Positions 14,402 through 23,186 of a stretch of DNA of 49,172 nt are shown here, piece after piece (positions within the stretch are counted from its first letter, which is position 1; each line of letters begins with the position of its first letter). This DNA is from Flavobacteriales bacterium UBA852 (GTDB lineage Bacteria > Bacteroidota > Bacteroidia > Flavobacteriales_E > Vicingaceae), in assembly GCA_002295925.1 (NCBI GenBank), contig DBGO01000019.1:1-49172 (forward strand), read 5' to 3'. Made by a program: the position numbers and the translations under genes. The notes under the pieces were generated by a model. The model was not told where the DNA came from. It was given only the letters and a program-made list of their open reading frames with translations, and did not search any database.

Positions 14402-15267
14402 CATTTCATCTTTCATATCCTTTTTTAGTGTGTGCAATGCTGTTTTATTCCTTACCAATAAAAAGTCAAGAGTTGGTAAATGACACTTCTGCTGTTGCCA
14501 ATGATGTTTTTATCCATACAGCCGACCAAACGGCAAAAAAAGCAGTGGCAAAAATTATGCAATACACCGGACTTACTCCTCATTTTGAAGTTATTGAAAA
14601 TAAAGACATTAAATCGGCAATTGCTTATATTAAAAACAACAAACAATACATTGCTTACAATCCGGAGTTTATTCTTAAACTTAAAGATTTAACTCAAACC
14701 AACTGGGCTGCGGTAAGTGTGTTGGCACACGAGATAGGGCATCATCTAAACGGACATACGCTGCAAAAAAAAATCAGCTTGACAGATGAACTGGAAGCCG
14801 ACCGCTTTTCGGGTTATATTTTGTATTTAATGGGCGCTACATTATCGCAAACCAAAGCTGCTCTTACAGCCGTTTCGCACGAAGTGGACACCATTCGCCA
14901 CCCCAAACCGGAAATACGCTTGCAAGCTATTGCCAACGGCTGGTTTGAAGCCGAAAATATTATTCGTAAAAAAGCATTCACAGACTCTTCACTCATTCAT
15001 CCGGACAATACAACGCAGTTTACTTTCATTATACGTTTCAAAGGCTACAATCAGTTGTATTATATTGATGAAAACAATCGGGTGATATGGTTCGACAATT
15101 ATGGCAAACCTACCATATTGGGTAAAATTGAACAATCCGACAACGATAATTACAAATATATTTTAGAAATTAACAACATTATTTACGGAGTAGATAAAAA
15201 TTTGCAAATTTGGAACACCAATAACCGTGAATTAATCTTCATCATTGGACAACTTGAAAAAATTTAA
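14398..15267 (+). CDS. Secreted HEXXH metallopeptidase (M48-like)
   Basis: The protein has 289 residues. A hydrophobic N-terminus ending in IKSQ (about 24) suggests export. The zinc site is LAHEIGHHLNGH with His111, Glu112 and His115, and a third ligand in ELEADRFSG, probably Glu133, which is the arrangement of M48 peptidases. The C-terminal 100 residues (FTFIIRFKGYNQLYYIDENNRVIWFD) look like a beta-rich domain of unknown role. It overlaps the Nudix gene by 4 bp and sits 3 bp ahead of the glycosyltransferase gene, implying a single transcript for four genes. Its substrate is unknown. Confidence 0.78.
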   Translation: MTFHLSYPFLVCAMLFYSLPIKSQELVNDTSAVANDVFIHTADQTAKKAVAKIMQYTGLTPHFEVIENKDIKSAIAYIKNNKQYIAYNPEFILKLKDLTQTNWAAVSVLAHEIGHHLNGHTLQKKISLTDELEADRFSGYILYLMGATLSQTKAALTAVSHEVDTIRHPKPEIRLQAIANGWFEAENIIRKKAFTDSSLIHPDNTTQFTFIIRFKGYNQLYYIDENNRVIWFDNYGKPTILGKIEQSDNDNYKYILEINNIIYGVDKNLQIWNTNNRELIFIIGQLEKI

Positions 15268-15270
15268 ATA

Positions 15271-16443
15271 ATGGCCTCAAATCATAAACCAAATGTGTTA
15301 TTTATTTCCTCGTGGTATCCTAATAAGTATGAACCTACAAACGGTAATTTTATAGAACGTCATGCACAAGCGGCTGCAAAATTTGCCAATGTTTCGGCTT
15401 TGCATGTATTTGCACATCCTTCCGAAAAAAAAACGAGCATAGAAATTCAAACCATTAACGGAATTTATACGGTATATGTTTATTATCCTAAAAAAAAATC
15501 CTTGCCCGGCATCGGAAAAATTGCCGCTTTAATAAATAAAATTAAAGCATACAAAATAGGATATAAGCATATTTTAAAGCACAGTGGACAGCCGGATATT
15601 ATTCACAGTAATATCACTTATCCCAACAGTATTTTTGCCTGGTATATGAAAAAAACACAAGGCATTCCTTACTTAATTACCGAAAATTGGACTATTTATT
15701 TACCCTCAAACCGAAAACACTTATCCTTTTACATTCGGTATATATCAAAAATTATTGCCCGCAATGCCGATTTTATCACACCCGTTTCGCACGATTTAAA
15801 AAACGCCATGCAACAATTAGGGTTTGATACAAAATACAGGGTTATTCCCAATGTGGTGAATACCGATTTATTCAAACCAACAACCAATACCAATCCGAAA
15901 AAACAAATATTGCACGTTTCCACCTTAAAAGATGACCATAAAAATGTTTCGGGAATATTGGAAACCATAAAAGAGTTAAGTGCCGAAAGAGATGATTTTA
16001 CGCTAAAAATTGTTGGTGACGGTAATTTAGCTCCACATATCGACTATGCCAAAAAATTGGGGATTGATGAAAATATTATTTCTTTTGAAGGAGAAAAAAC
16101 AATAGAAGAAATTGCCGGATTGATGCAACAGAGTGATATTTTTTTACTTTTTAGCAATTATGAAAATTTACCTTGTGTAATTATCGAAGCCATCAGCAGC
16201 GGGATTCCCGTAGTGAGCTCAAATGTAGGCGGAATAAGCGAAATGCTGGATAATGACACAGGAATACTTGTTCCGCCAAAAGATAAAAAAGCACTAAAAA
16301 AAGCTTTACATACGGTATTGGACAATATTAAAAATTATGATAAAGAAACCATGCATCAAAAAGCAGTAAATAAATACAGCGAAGAGGTGATTGGTAAATC
16401 ATTTTTGGAAATTTACAACCAAATTTTACATCCGGAAAAGTGA
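15271..16443 (+). CDS. Glycosyltransferase family 4 (GT-B fold)
   Basis: This 390-residue GT4-type enzyme should transfer a sugar from a nucleotide donor to a glycan or lipid-linked acceptor at the inner membrane. The N-terminal Rossmann domain starts with VLFISSWYPNKYEPTNGNFIERH, typical of the family. The donor domain has HVSTLKDDHKNVSGIL, FEGEKTIEEIAGLMQQSDIFLLFSNYENLPCVIIEAISSG, in which the conserved E-x7-E pair lies, and GIPVVSSNVGGISEM. It is 3 bp after the metallopeptidase and overlaps the flippase start by 4 bp (GTGA), so it belongs to an envelope-polysaccharide cluster. Confidence 0.88.
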   Translation: MASNHKPNVLFISSWYPNKYEPTNGNFIERHAQAAAKFANVSALHVFAHPSEKKTSIEIQTINGIYTVYVYYPKKKSLPGIGKIAALINKIKAYKIGYKHILKHSGQPDIIHSNITYPNSIFAWYMKKTQGIPYLITENWTIYLPSNRKHLSFYIRYISKIIARNADFITPVSHDLKNAMQQLGFDTKYRVIPNVVNTDLFKPTTNTNPKKQILHVSTLKDDHKNVSGILETIKELSAERDDFTLKIVGDGNLAPHIDYAKKLGIDENIISFEGEKTIEEIAGLMQQSDIFLLFSNYENLPCVIIEAISSGIPVVSSNVGGISEMLDNDTGILVPPKDKKALKKALHTVLDNIKNYDKETMHQKAVNKYSEEVIGKSFLEIYNQILHPEK

Positions 16444-17714
16444 ATTTAAAACAGTTTCTCATACAATTTATTAAAAACAAAGGCGGTTATGTAACGCTCT
16501 CTATAATATTGGGGAAACTTATCTCTTTTTTAATTTCGCTTATCGTTATACGACTACTTACCAAACCCGAATATGGTTTAATCACTTACAGCAGTACAAT
16601 TGTCAGTTTGGCGGTTCCTTTAATGGGGTTTGGCGCATTTCAAGGATTAATGCGTTATGGTGCTAAGCTTACAGGATATCGAAAAAAATTACAATTATTT
16701 AATTACGGATTAGTGCGCGGAAGCATTTTCAGTTTGTTGTTTATTCTCATTTTTATCTTTTCTTCCGGATATATTACACGCTCGCTTCCCGAAGCAAGGG
16801 ATTACTTTATAATTCTGTCGTTTCAAATTTTCAGTTTGTTTTTATTGGAATATGTTAAATCATTTTACCGGTTATTGCATCGTAATAAGGCGTATTCTTT
16901 ATTGGAAATCGGCTATCAAATATTGTTATTAACCTCAGCCGTTTTAGCAACTCTTTTTTTCGACGGTATTGGGTTTGTAACCGCCATGACACTCATTCCT
17001 TTTTTAATAGCATTTAGCGTTATAATAAAACGAAAATGGCTTAATTTCAAAGAAATAAAATTCAACTTATCCATAAAACCTGTTGAATTTTGGCGATACA
17101 GCATTTTGGTCAGCTTAGGTGCACTGGCTTCTCAATTATTATTTGTATTGGATATTATTATGCTGGGAAATATGCTGAAAAATGCTCAATTGGTCGCCAT
17201 TTACAAAGCGGCAAGTCTTATACCTTTGAGTTTGCGATTTGTTCCTTATATGTTTATCACAACCGATTATTTAAAATTTACCGAAAACGAAACAAATATT
17301 GACTATTTGAAACAATACAGCCGGAATTACTCCAAATTGTTTATTCCAATTTCAATTTTTAACGTATTATTTTTTCTATTTGCTTCCGATTATTTGGTTC
17401 TTTTATTTGGAAAAGGATATCAAAACTCGGCTTTTTTGATGAAAATTTTCGGATTTGCCATTACTGCAAGTTTTATCTTTCGCATCCCTTATGGTAATAT
17501 CCTTACCGCAACTCGTTGGGCAAATATCAATGCTTATAATTCTATTTTCGCTTTACTGTTAAATTTTATTTTAAACTATTTTTTTATCAAAAATTGGCAA
17601 CTCGAAGGTGCAGCCATTGCTACAACCATTACCATGTGGGTTTCGGGATTGCTAACATTCTTATTTTTTATCTTATATCTGAAAAAAATCAGTCGGTCGC
17701 CATCTAATTATTAA
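16440..17714 (+). CDS. Polysaccharide flippase / Wzx-type MATE-like membrane protein
   Basis: The 424-residue integral membrane protein has about 12 hydrophobic segments and the N-terminal pattern GKLISFLISLIVIRLLTKPEYGLITY of the polysaccharide biosynthesis family (PST/Wzx), which flips lipid-linked oligosaccharides across the inner membrane. It starts with GTG at 16440 inside the GTGA overlap with the glycosyltransferase gene, a sign of translational coupling. The end of the gene lies 102 bp before ftsK. Confidence 0.85.
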   Translation: MNLKQFLIQFIKNKGGYVTLSIILGKLISFLISLIVIRLLTKPEYGLITYSSTIVSLAVPLMGFGAFQGLMRYGAKLTGYRKKLQLFNYGLVRGSIFSLLFILIFIFSSGYITRSLPEARDYFIILSFQIFSLFLLEYVKSFYRLLHRNKAYSLLEIGYQILLLTSAVLATLFFDGIGFVTAMTLIPFLIAFSVIIKRKWLNFKEIKFNLSIKPVEFWRYSILVSLGALASQLLFVLDIIMLGNMLKNAQLVAIYKAASLIPLSLRFVPYMFITTDYLKFTENETNIDYLKQYSRNYSKLFIPISIFNVLFFLFASDYLVLLFGKGYQNSAFLMKIFGFAITASFIFRIPYGNILTATRWANINAYNSIFALLLNFILNYFFIKNWQLEGAAIATTITMWVSGLLTFLFFILYLKKISRSPSNY

Positions 17715-17770
17715 CAACGCATATTTAATACAATACATCTGCAATATAATATTCGGGCAAACAGAATAGT

Positions 17771-17778
17771 TATCTTTG
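17771..17778 (+). promoter_or_regulatory. -7 box TATCTTTG of the ftsK operon
   Basis: A perfect TAnnTTTG 38 bp before the ftsK ATG at 17817. The upstream element is not clear (TTCG at 17752-17755 is too close). Confidence 0.5.
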
Positions 17779-17816
17779 TACGAATTAACTTAAAGCAAAG
17801 ACCAGCACTAAATAAA

Positions 17817-20351
17817 ATGGGTAAAAACACCTTAAAAAATAAACCGAAAAAAAATAATATAAAAAAGGAAAAACCGGTAAAAGAAAAATCGTTGCCAAAG
17901 CTTGATTTTACCAAAATAAACGCATTGGTTCAGAACAAAAAGTTTAAGCAAATTTCAGGCATTGGATTAATTGTGCTTTCAGTGTTTTTACTTTTGGCTA
18001 TCGCTTCTTATTTTTTTAGTTGGAAATACGACCAAGACAAACTTTATTACGGTTGGGACGATATTCTTTTCAACCCCGAATTGCGTGTAAACAATTGGCT
18101 GGGAAAAATGGGTGCTGTCACCGCACATTTATTGGTGTATAAATGGTTTGGCATTGCAGCATTTATCATACCCTATTTGACGGCTGTTTTGGGATTTAAA
18201 ATTTTGTTTCCACAAATAAAAATTCCGGTTTCAAAAAGTTTCAAACACGCCGCATTCCTACTGATATTTATATCATTAGCTATGGGAATTGTTGCTCATC
18301 ATCAACCTGTTTTGAGTGGTGGACTTGGTTATTTTGGAACGGAATGGTTATACTCTGTATTTGGAAAAATTGGAACAGCCATTTTAATGTTGTTTGTCCT
18401 TACAGTTTACGTAATTATCAATTTCAATATCGAGGCAATTTATCAAAAATTATTTCCTGCCAAAGAACAAGAAGAAACTATTGAGGGGAATAATGAAGTA
18501 ACAGATGACATTGAACAAACGCCGCAAAATCCCGATGAAGACAAATATCAACTTAATGTTATTGATGATGGCGAAGTTGAGAAAGAACACTCTCCTATTG
18601 AGGGAGAAACAATCCCTTTAAGCACAAGCGAAACCAAAACTACCCCTGAAAACGAAGAAACAAACACTGAAGAAAAGCAGGAAGAATACAGCAACGAAGT
18701 AGTTTTTGACGATATCCCGACAAAGATTGAAAAAACAAAATCAATAAACGATGAAAATATTTCTTTTGAAGTAGAAACAACCGAAGAAAAGGAAGTTATT
18801 TTATCCGATAAAGAAGTAAACAAAAAAATTGAAGAATTTGGCGAATACGACCCCACGCTCGATTTATCATCGTATCAATTTCCCACCATAGATTTACTTA
18901 AAGAATACAGCTCCGACGGTGTTTCGGTAGATGCCAATGAATTGGAGAACAATAAAAATCAAATTGTCAATACATTATTAAACTACAATATAAAAATTGA
19001 AAGTATAAAAGCCACTGTAGGTCCAACGGTTACACTTTACGAAATTATTCCCGCTCCGGGTGTGCGCATATCAAAAATCAAAAACCTTGAAGATGATATT
19101 GCCTTAAGTTTGGCAGCTTTAGGTATTCGTATAATTGCACCAATGCCGGGTAAAGGTACTATTGGTATTGAAGTACCGAACAAAAAACCAAAAATCGTTT
19201 CAATGCGTTCGGTTATTGCTTCTGAGAAATTTCAAAATGCCAAAATGGAATTGCCCGTTGTGATGGGAAAAACCATTTCAAACGAAATTTTTACTTTCGA
19301 TTTGGCAAAAATGCCCCACTTATTAATGGCAGGTGCAACCGGACAAGGTAAATCCGTGGGTTTAAATGCTATTCTGACTTCCTTATTATATAAAAAACAT
19401 CCTTCTCAACTAAAATTTGTTTTAGTTGACCCCAAAAAGGTAGAATTAACCCTTTACAATAAAATTGAACGACACTTTTTGGCCAAACTTCCTGACAGTG
19501 AAGAAGCTATTATTACCGACAACTCAGCAGTTGTTACCACGCTCAATTCACTTTGTGTAGAAATGGACGACCGTTATCAATTACTGAAAGAGGCAATGGT
19601 TCGAAACATTGTTGAATATAATGCAAAATTTAAAGCACGTAAACTTAACCCCAATAACGGGCATCGTTATTTACCTTACATAGTAGTGGTTATTGACGAG
19701 TTTGCCGACTTAATTATGACCGCCGGAAAAGAAGTGGAGCAACCCATTGCCCGCTTGGCACAATTGGCACGAGCTATTGGTATTCACCTGATTGTTGCCA
19801 CGCAACGCCCATCTACAAATGTTATTACCGGTGTTATTAAAGCCAATTTCCCCGGACGAATCGCTTTTAGAGTAACTTCTCAAATTGATTCGCGCACCAT
19901 TTTGGATTCTAAAGGTGCCGAACAACTTATCGGACGTGGAGATATGCTTTTCTCACAAGGTTCAGACCTTACTCGTGTGCAATGTGCTTTTGTTGACACA
20001 CCCGAAGTAGAAAATATTTGCGATTTCATAGGCAACCAACGAGGTTATCCGTCGGCATTTATACTGCCCGAATATTCCGGCGATACCGAAAGCGGCATAA
20101 CTGATATTGATATGGATGACAGAGATGAAATGTTTGAAGAAGCTGCACGGGTTATTGTAGAACATCAACAAGGGTCAACCTCATTAATTCAACGAAAATT
20201 AAAATTAGGATACAACCGCGCAGGGCGAATTATTGACCAATTAGAAGCCGCCGGAATAGTTGGTCCGTTTAAAGGAAGTAAAGCCCGCGATGTTTTAATT
20301 ACCGATTTAATAAGTTTGGAACAGTATTTGGAAGAACTAAAAAATAAATAA
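17817..20351 (+). CDS. ftsK: FtsK/SpoIIIE DNA translocase
   Basis: This is an 844-residue septal DNA pump that clears chromosomes from the division site and activates dimer resolution. The N-terminus is basic, followed by four predicted membrane helices (about 42-205) and an acidic Glu-rich linker (about 215-340). The motor has the beta-domain GPTVTLYEIIPAPGVRISKI, Walker A AGATGQGKSVGLNA, Walker B YIVVVIDEFADLIM, and the RPSTNVITGVIKANFPGRIAFRV stretch. The C-terminal gamma winged helix (KLKLGYNRAGRIIDQLEAAGIVG) binds the KOPS-type sequences. The lolA-like gene follows after 13 bp, as is common in Bacteroidota. Confidence 0.95.
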   Translation: MGKNTLKNKPKKNNIKKEKPVKEKSLPKLDFTKINALVQNKKFKQISGIGLIVLSVFLLLAIASYFFSWKYDQDKLYYGWDDILFNPELRVNNWLGKMGAVTAHLLVYKWFGIAAFIIPYLTAVLGFKILFPQIKIPVSKSFKHAAFLLIFISLAMGIVAHHQPVLSGGLGYFGTEWLYSVFGKIGTAILMLFVLTVYVIINFNIEAIYQKLFPAKEQEETIEGNNEVTDDIEQTPQNPDEDKYQLNVIDDGEVEKEHSPIEGETIPLSTSETKTTPENEETNTEEKQEEYSNEVVFDDIPTKIEKTKSINDENISFEVETTEEKEVILSDKEVNKKIEEFGEYDPTLDLSSYQFPTIDLLKEYSSDGVSVDANELENNKNQIVNTLLNYNIKIESIKATVGPTVTLYEIIPAPGVRISKIKNLEDDIALSLAALGIRIIAPMPGKGTIGIEVPNKKPKIVSMRSVIASEKFQNAKMELPVVMGKTISNEIFTFDLAKMPHLLMAGATGQGKSVGLNAILTSLLYKKHPSQLKFVLVDPKKVELTLYNKIERHFLAKLPDSEEAIITDNSAVVTTLNSLCVEMDDRYQLLKEAMVRNIVEYNAKFKARKLNPNNGHRYLPYIVVVIDEFADLIMTAGKEVEQPIARLAQLARAIGIHLIVATQRPSTNVITGVIKANFPGRIAFRVTSQIDSRTILDSKGAEQLIGRGDMLFSQGSDLTRVQCAFVDTPEVENICDFIGNQRGYPSAFILPEYSGDTESGITDIDMDDRDEMFEEAARVIVEHQQGSTSLIQRKLKLGYNRAGRIIDQLEAAGIVGPFKGSKARDVLITDLISLEQYLEELKNK

Positions 20352-20364
20352 AAAAATTAGTCTT

Positions 20365-21015
20365 ATGAAAAATTTTATCACCGCATTAATTGTATTGGCA
20401 ACAGCTTTGAATGTAAACACCGCTTTTGCCCAACAAGACCAGAAAGCAAAAGAAATTTTAAACAAATTATCTGAAAAAAGTAAATCGTACAAAACCATTG
20501 TAGCCGATTTTACTTTAAAAATGATTAACAAAGAAGAAGATATTGACGAAGAACAAAGCGGAACGTTGTATATTAAAGGTAACAAATACTATGTTTCTAT
20601 TCCGGGACAAGTAATTTTCAGCGACGGCAAAGCAGTATATACCTACTTAAAAGATGCCGATGAAATTCAAATAAACAATTTACCGGATGCTCTTGACGAA
20701 GAATCGATAGATCCTTCAAAATTATTTACATTGTATGAAAAAGATTTTAAATACAAATATGTAAAAGAAGCAAATAATCAGCACGTCATTAATCTTTATC
20801 CGCTAAATCCGGAAGGAAAAGGGTATCATCGCATTACTTTATATATTGACAAAACAAAAATGGAAATTAAACGCATAGAGATTTTCGGAAAAGATGGCAC
20901 AAACACTACTTACATTGTTAAATCGTTTAAAACAAATACTCCGATTGAAGACACAAAATTCACCTACAGCAAATCGAAATACCCAAATGCCGAAGTAATT
21001 GATTTGAGAGAATAA
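20365..21015 (+). CDS. lolA: LolA-like outer membrane lipoprotein carrier
   Basis: This 216-residue periplasmic protein has a signal peptide ending at AFA-QQ (about 22), then LolA-family features: KSYKTIVADFTLKMINKEE, the SGTLYIKGNKYYV strand, FSDGKAVYTYLKD, and a late KMEIKRIEIFGKDGTNTTY. LolA shuttles lipoproteins from the LolCDE machinery to the outer membrane. It lies 13 bp after ftsK and is probably cotranscribed. Confidence 0.85.
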   Translation: MKNFITALIVLATALNVNTAFAQQDQKAKEILNKLSEKSKSYKTIVADFTLKMINKEEDIDEEQSGTLYIKGNKYYVSIPGQVIFSDGKAVYTYLKDADEIQINNLPDALDEESIDPSKLFTLYEKDFKYKYVKEANNQHVINLYPLNPEGKGYHRITLYIDKTKMEIKRIEIFGKDGTNTTYIVKSFKTNTPIEDTKFTYSKSKYPNAEVIDLRE

Positions 21016-21041
21016 ATGCATCATTTCATTCAACTATTGTT

Positions 21042-21049
21042 TAATTTCG
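21042..21049 (+). promoter_or_regulatory. Candidate -7 box TAATTTCG before the L-2-hydroxyglutarate oxidase gene
   Basis: One mismatch from TAnnTTTG (C for T at position 7). It lies 21 bp before the TTG start at 21071. There is no clear -33 element. Confidence 0.35.
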
Positions 21050-21070
21050 CACAAATAAAAATCTGAAACC

Positions 21071-22288
21071 TTGGAAGAAAAAATTTTTGACATTACAATA
21101 GTTGGCGGAGGCATTGTAGGTGCTGCCACATTTTATAAAATACAGCAAAAATATCCGCATCTTAAAATTTTATTGCTCGAAAAAGAAGACCATTTGGCAG
21201 CACACCAAACCGGACATAACAGTGGTGTAATTCACTCCGGATTGTATTACAAACCCGGCTCATTAAAAGCCAAAAACTGCGTAAAAGGTCGTCACGAATT
21301 GGTCGATTTTGCCAAAAAATACGATGTTAAACACGATGTTTGCGGTAAAGTGGTAGTTGCTGTTGATGAATCTGAATTGCCGTTTATGAATAAAATTTTT
21401 GAAAACGGATTGGCAAATAACACCGAAGGAATTGAAAAAATTACCGGAGAACAAATTAAAGACATTGAGCCACACGCCAAAGGAATTGCAGGAATTTGGG
21501 TGCCGTGTACCGGAATCATCGATTTTGTGGGAGCAACCGAAAGAATGGCAGAATTGGCTGTGAAAACCCAGCCCGAAAGCGAAGTGCATTTAAGCGAAGA
21601 ATTTGTTGCCATTAACCGTGGAGAAACATCCGAAATAAAAACCAACAAAGCAACTTACAAAACCAAACATACTATTTTCTGTGGCGGTTTGCAAGCCGAT
21701 CGTTTAGCAAAAAAAGACCACGTAAAAATTAAAGAAAAAGTGGTTGGATTTCGTGGCGATTATTACGAACTAACCGATGAAGCCAAGCATAAAGTGCGTA
21801 ACCTCATCTACCCTGTTCCTAACCCCGAATTTCCATTCTTGGGTGTCCATTTCACCCGTATGGTAAACGGCGATGTTGAATGTGGTCCAAATGCTGTATT
21901 TACATTCAAACGTGAAGGTTACGGAAAAACCGATTTTGACATTCAAGATACTATTGATGCATTAACTTATAAAGGAACCTGGAATTTATTTTTAAAAAAT
22001 ATGAAATTCGGTATTGATGAATACCGCCGTGCTTTTTCAAAAAAATTATTTTTAAAAACTCTGCAACGTATTATCCCCGATTTAACGATGGAAGATTTAA
22101 AACCCGGGCGTTCGGGTGTTAGAGCCTTGTTATTGAGAGAGGACGGCGATACACGCGATGATTTCAGAATAGAATATACCGATCACAGTATTCACGTATT
22201 GAATGCTCCAAGTCCGGCAGCTACTGCCAGCTTAGCCATTGGTGAACAAATTAGAGAAATGTCCGAAAAACAATTCGGGTTAAATTAA
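21071..22288 (+). CDS. lhgO: L-2-hydroxyglutarate oxidase / FAD-dependent oxidoreductase
   Basis: A 405-residue DAO-fold flavoprotein that oxidises L-2-hydroxyglutarate to 2-oxoglutarate, a metabolite-repair reaction. It has the FAD dinucleotide motif VGGGIVGAATFYKIQ near the N-terminus, LLLEKEDHLAAHQTGHNSGVIHSGLYY, in which HNSGVIHSGLYY is typical of LhgO, and PGRSGVRALLLREDG near the C-terminus. The start is TTG at 21071, the only codon placing the GxGxxG motif at the usual position. It precedes a secreted protein gene by 5 bp. Confidence 0.9.
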   Translation: MEEKIFDITIVGGGIVGAATFYKIQQKYPHLKILLLEKEDHLAAHQTGHNSGVIHSGLYYKPGSLKAKNCVKGRHELVDFAKKYDVKHDVCGKVVVAVDESELPFMNKIFENGLANNTEGIEKITGEQIKDIEPHAKGIAGIWVPCTGIIDFVGATERMAELAVKTQPESEVHLSEEFVAINRGETSEIKTNKATYKTKHTIFCGGLQADRLAKKDHVKIKEKVVGFRGDYYELTDEAKHKVRNLIYPVPNPEFPFLGVHFTRMVNGDVECGPNAVFTFKREGYGKTDFDIQDTIDALTYKGTWNLFLKNMKFGIDEYRRAFSKKLFLKTLQRIIPDLTMEDLKPGRSGVRALLLREDGDTRDDFRIEYTDHSIHVLNAPSPAATASLAIGEQIREMSEKQFGLN

Positions 22289-22293
22289 ACACA

Positions 22294-23106
22294 ATGATGC
22301 AATTACAAAAATTCACATTAGCCATTTTACTTGTAGTACTTAATATTACGGGGGCAATGGCGCAAGCAACAACTTCGGGCGAAGTATCGGAAATAAAAGC
22401 CGAAAAGCCCAATAAAGGCGTTTTTCTTATTCCTTTTCAAACTAAAATGTATATTTCGGACATTAATAAAGAAATTTCCGAACGTACAAGGATGAATCAC
22501 ACACAAATTGCCGAAAAATTCCGCTCGGCATTGGATCAAAACTTATACATTGCCTTAAAAGAAAATTGGCAACCCATATCACTTTACCAACTTCCCATAG
22601 AGCAAGCGCGAAAAGAGTTTGCTTACATTTATTCATCCATTGGATATAAATATGTAGAGGTACCTGAGGAAGAAAACACTGCTGAAACAAAAACGCAACA
22701 AACTTGGAAAAAATTGAAACAAAAAATTGCCTCTACCGAAGAAGAACACTCCAAAGGAGAACCCGAAAAATATATGCAGACAAAAATTACCAATCCTAAT
22801 TTACTTTCCGTTTTGTTTGCCTCTTACAATACCAACTATTTTATTTTTATCAATCAATTGGATATTAAAAGAGCGGTTGGCGAAACATCACAGGGAAATG
22901 CTTATGCCAACAAACGCGAAATGGTAGTACATTATACTATTTTTGACAAAAACGGAAATATTGTAAAATCAGGTGTGGCAAAATCTTATTTCAGCAAAAA
23001 TGTGAATGATATTAATCAAATTATAAAGCAGAACTTTCCGGTTATTGCCAAATATATTGCCGACAAATTTTTGGAAGCTGTTACCTCAGCCGCATCAGGA
23101 AAATAA
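22294..23106 (+). CDS. Secreted protein of unknown function, 270 aa
   Basis: The N-terminus is a signal peptide (hydrophobic 8-20, cut likely after AMA-Q near residue 24). The mature part has VFLIPFQTKMYISDINKEISERTRMNHTQIAEKFRSALDQNL and a late YTIFDKNGNIVKSG strand pair, and it looks like a soluble periplasmic or surface protein. I do not recognise a family. It is 5 bp after the L-2-hydroxyglutarate oxidase gene, so it is probably in that transcript. A Met-Met start offers two equivalent start codons. Confidence 0.7.
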   Translation: MMQLQKFTLAILLVVLNITGAMAQATTSGEVSEIKAEKPNKGVFLIPFQTKMYISDINKEISERTRMNHTQIAEKFRSALDQNLYIALKENWQPISLYQLPIEQARKEFAYIYSSIGYKYVEVPEEENTAETKTQQTWKKLKQKIASTEEEHSKGEPEKYMQTKITNPNLLSVLFASYNTNYFIFINQLDIKRAVGETSQGNAYANKREMVVHYTIFDKNGNIVKSGVAKSYFSKNVNDINQIIKQNFPVIAKYIADKFLEAVTSAASGK

Positions 23107-23107
23107 A

Positions 23108-23185
23108 TTAACGTGAGCTTTGAATAAAAGCCAATCAAAAAAATTAACTCATTGTAGCATTTTACTTAAGCTAAATTCACGTTAA
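23108..23185. repeat. Long inverted repeat between convergent genes
   Basis: TTAACGTGA (23108-23116) is perfectly repeated inverted as TCACGTTAA (23177-23185). The next bases GCTT and AAGC (23168-23171) also pair if five bases are bulged, giving a 13-bp stem over a loop of about 47 nt. It lies between the stops of the secreted protein gene and the SpoIIE gene, so it may be a terminator-like or repeat-derived structure. Confidence 0.5.
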
Positions 23186-23186
23186 A

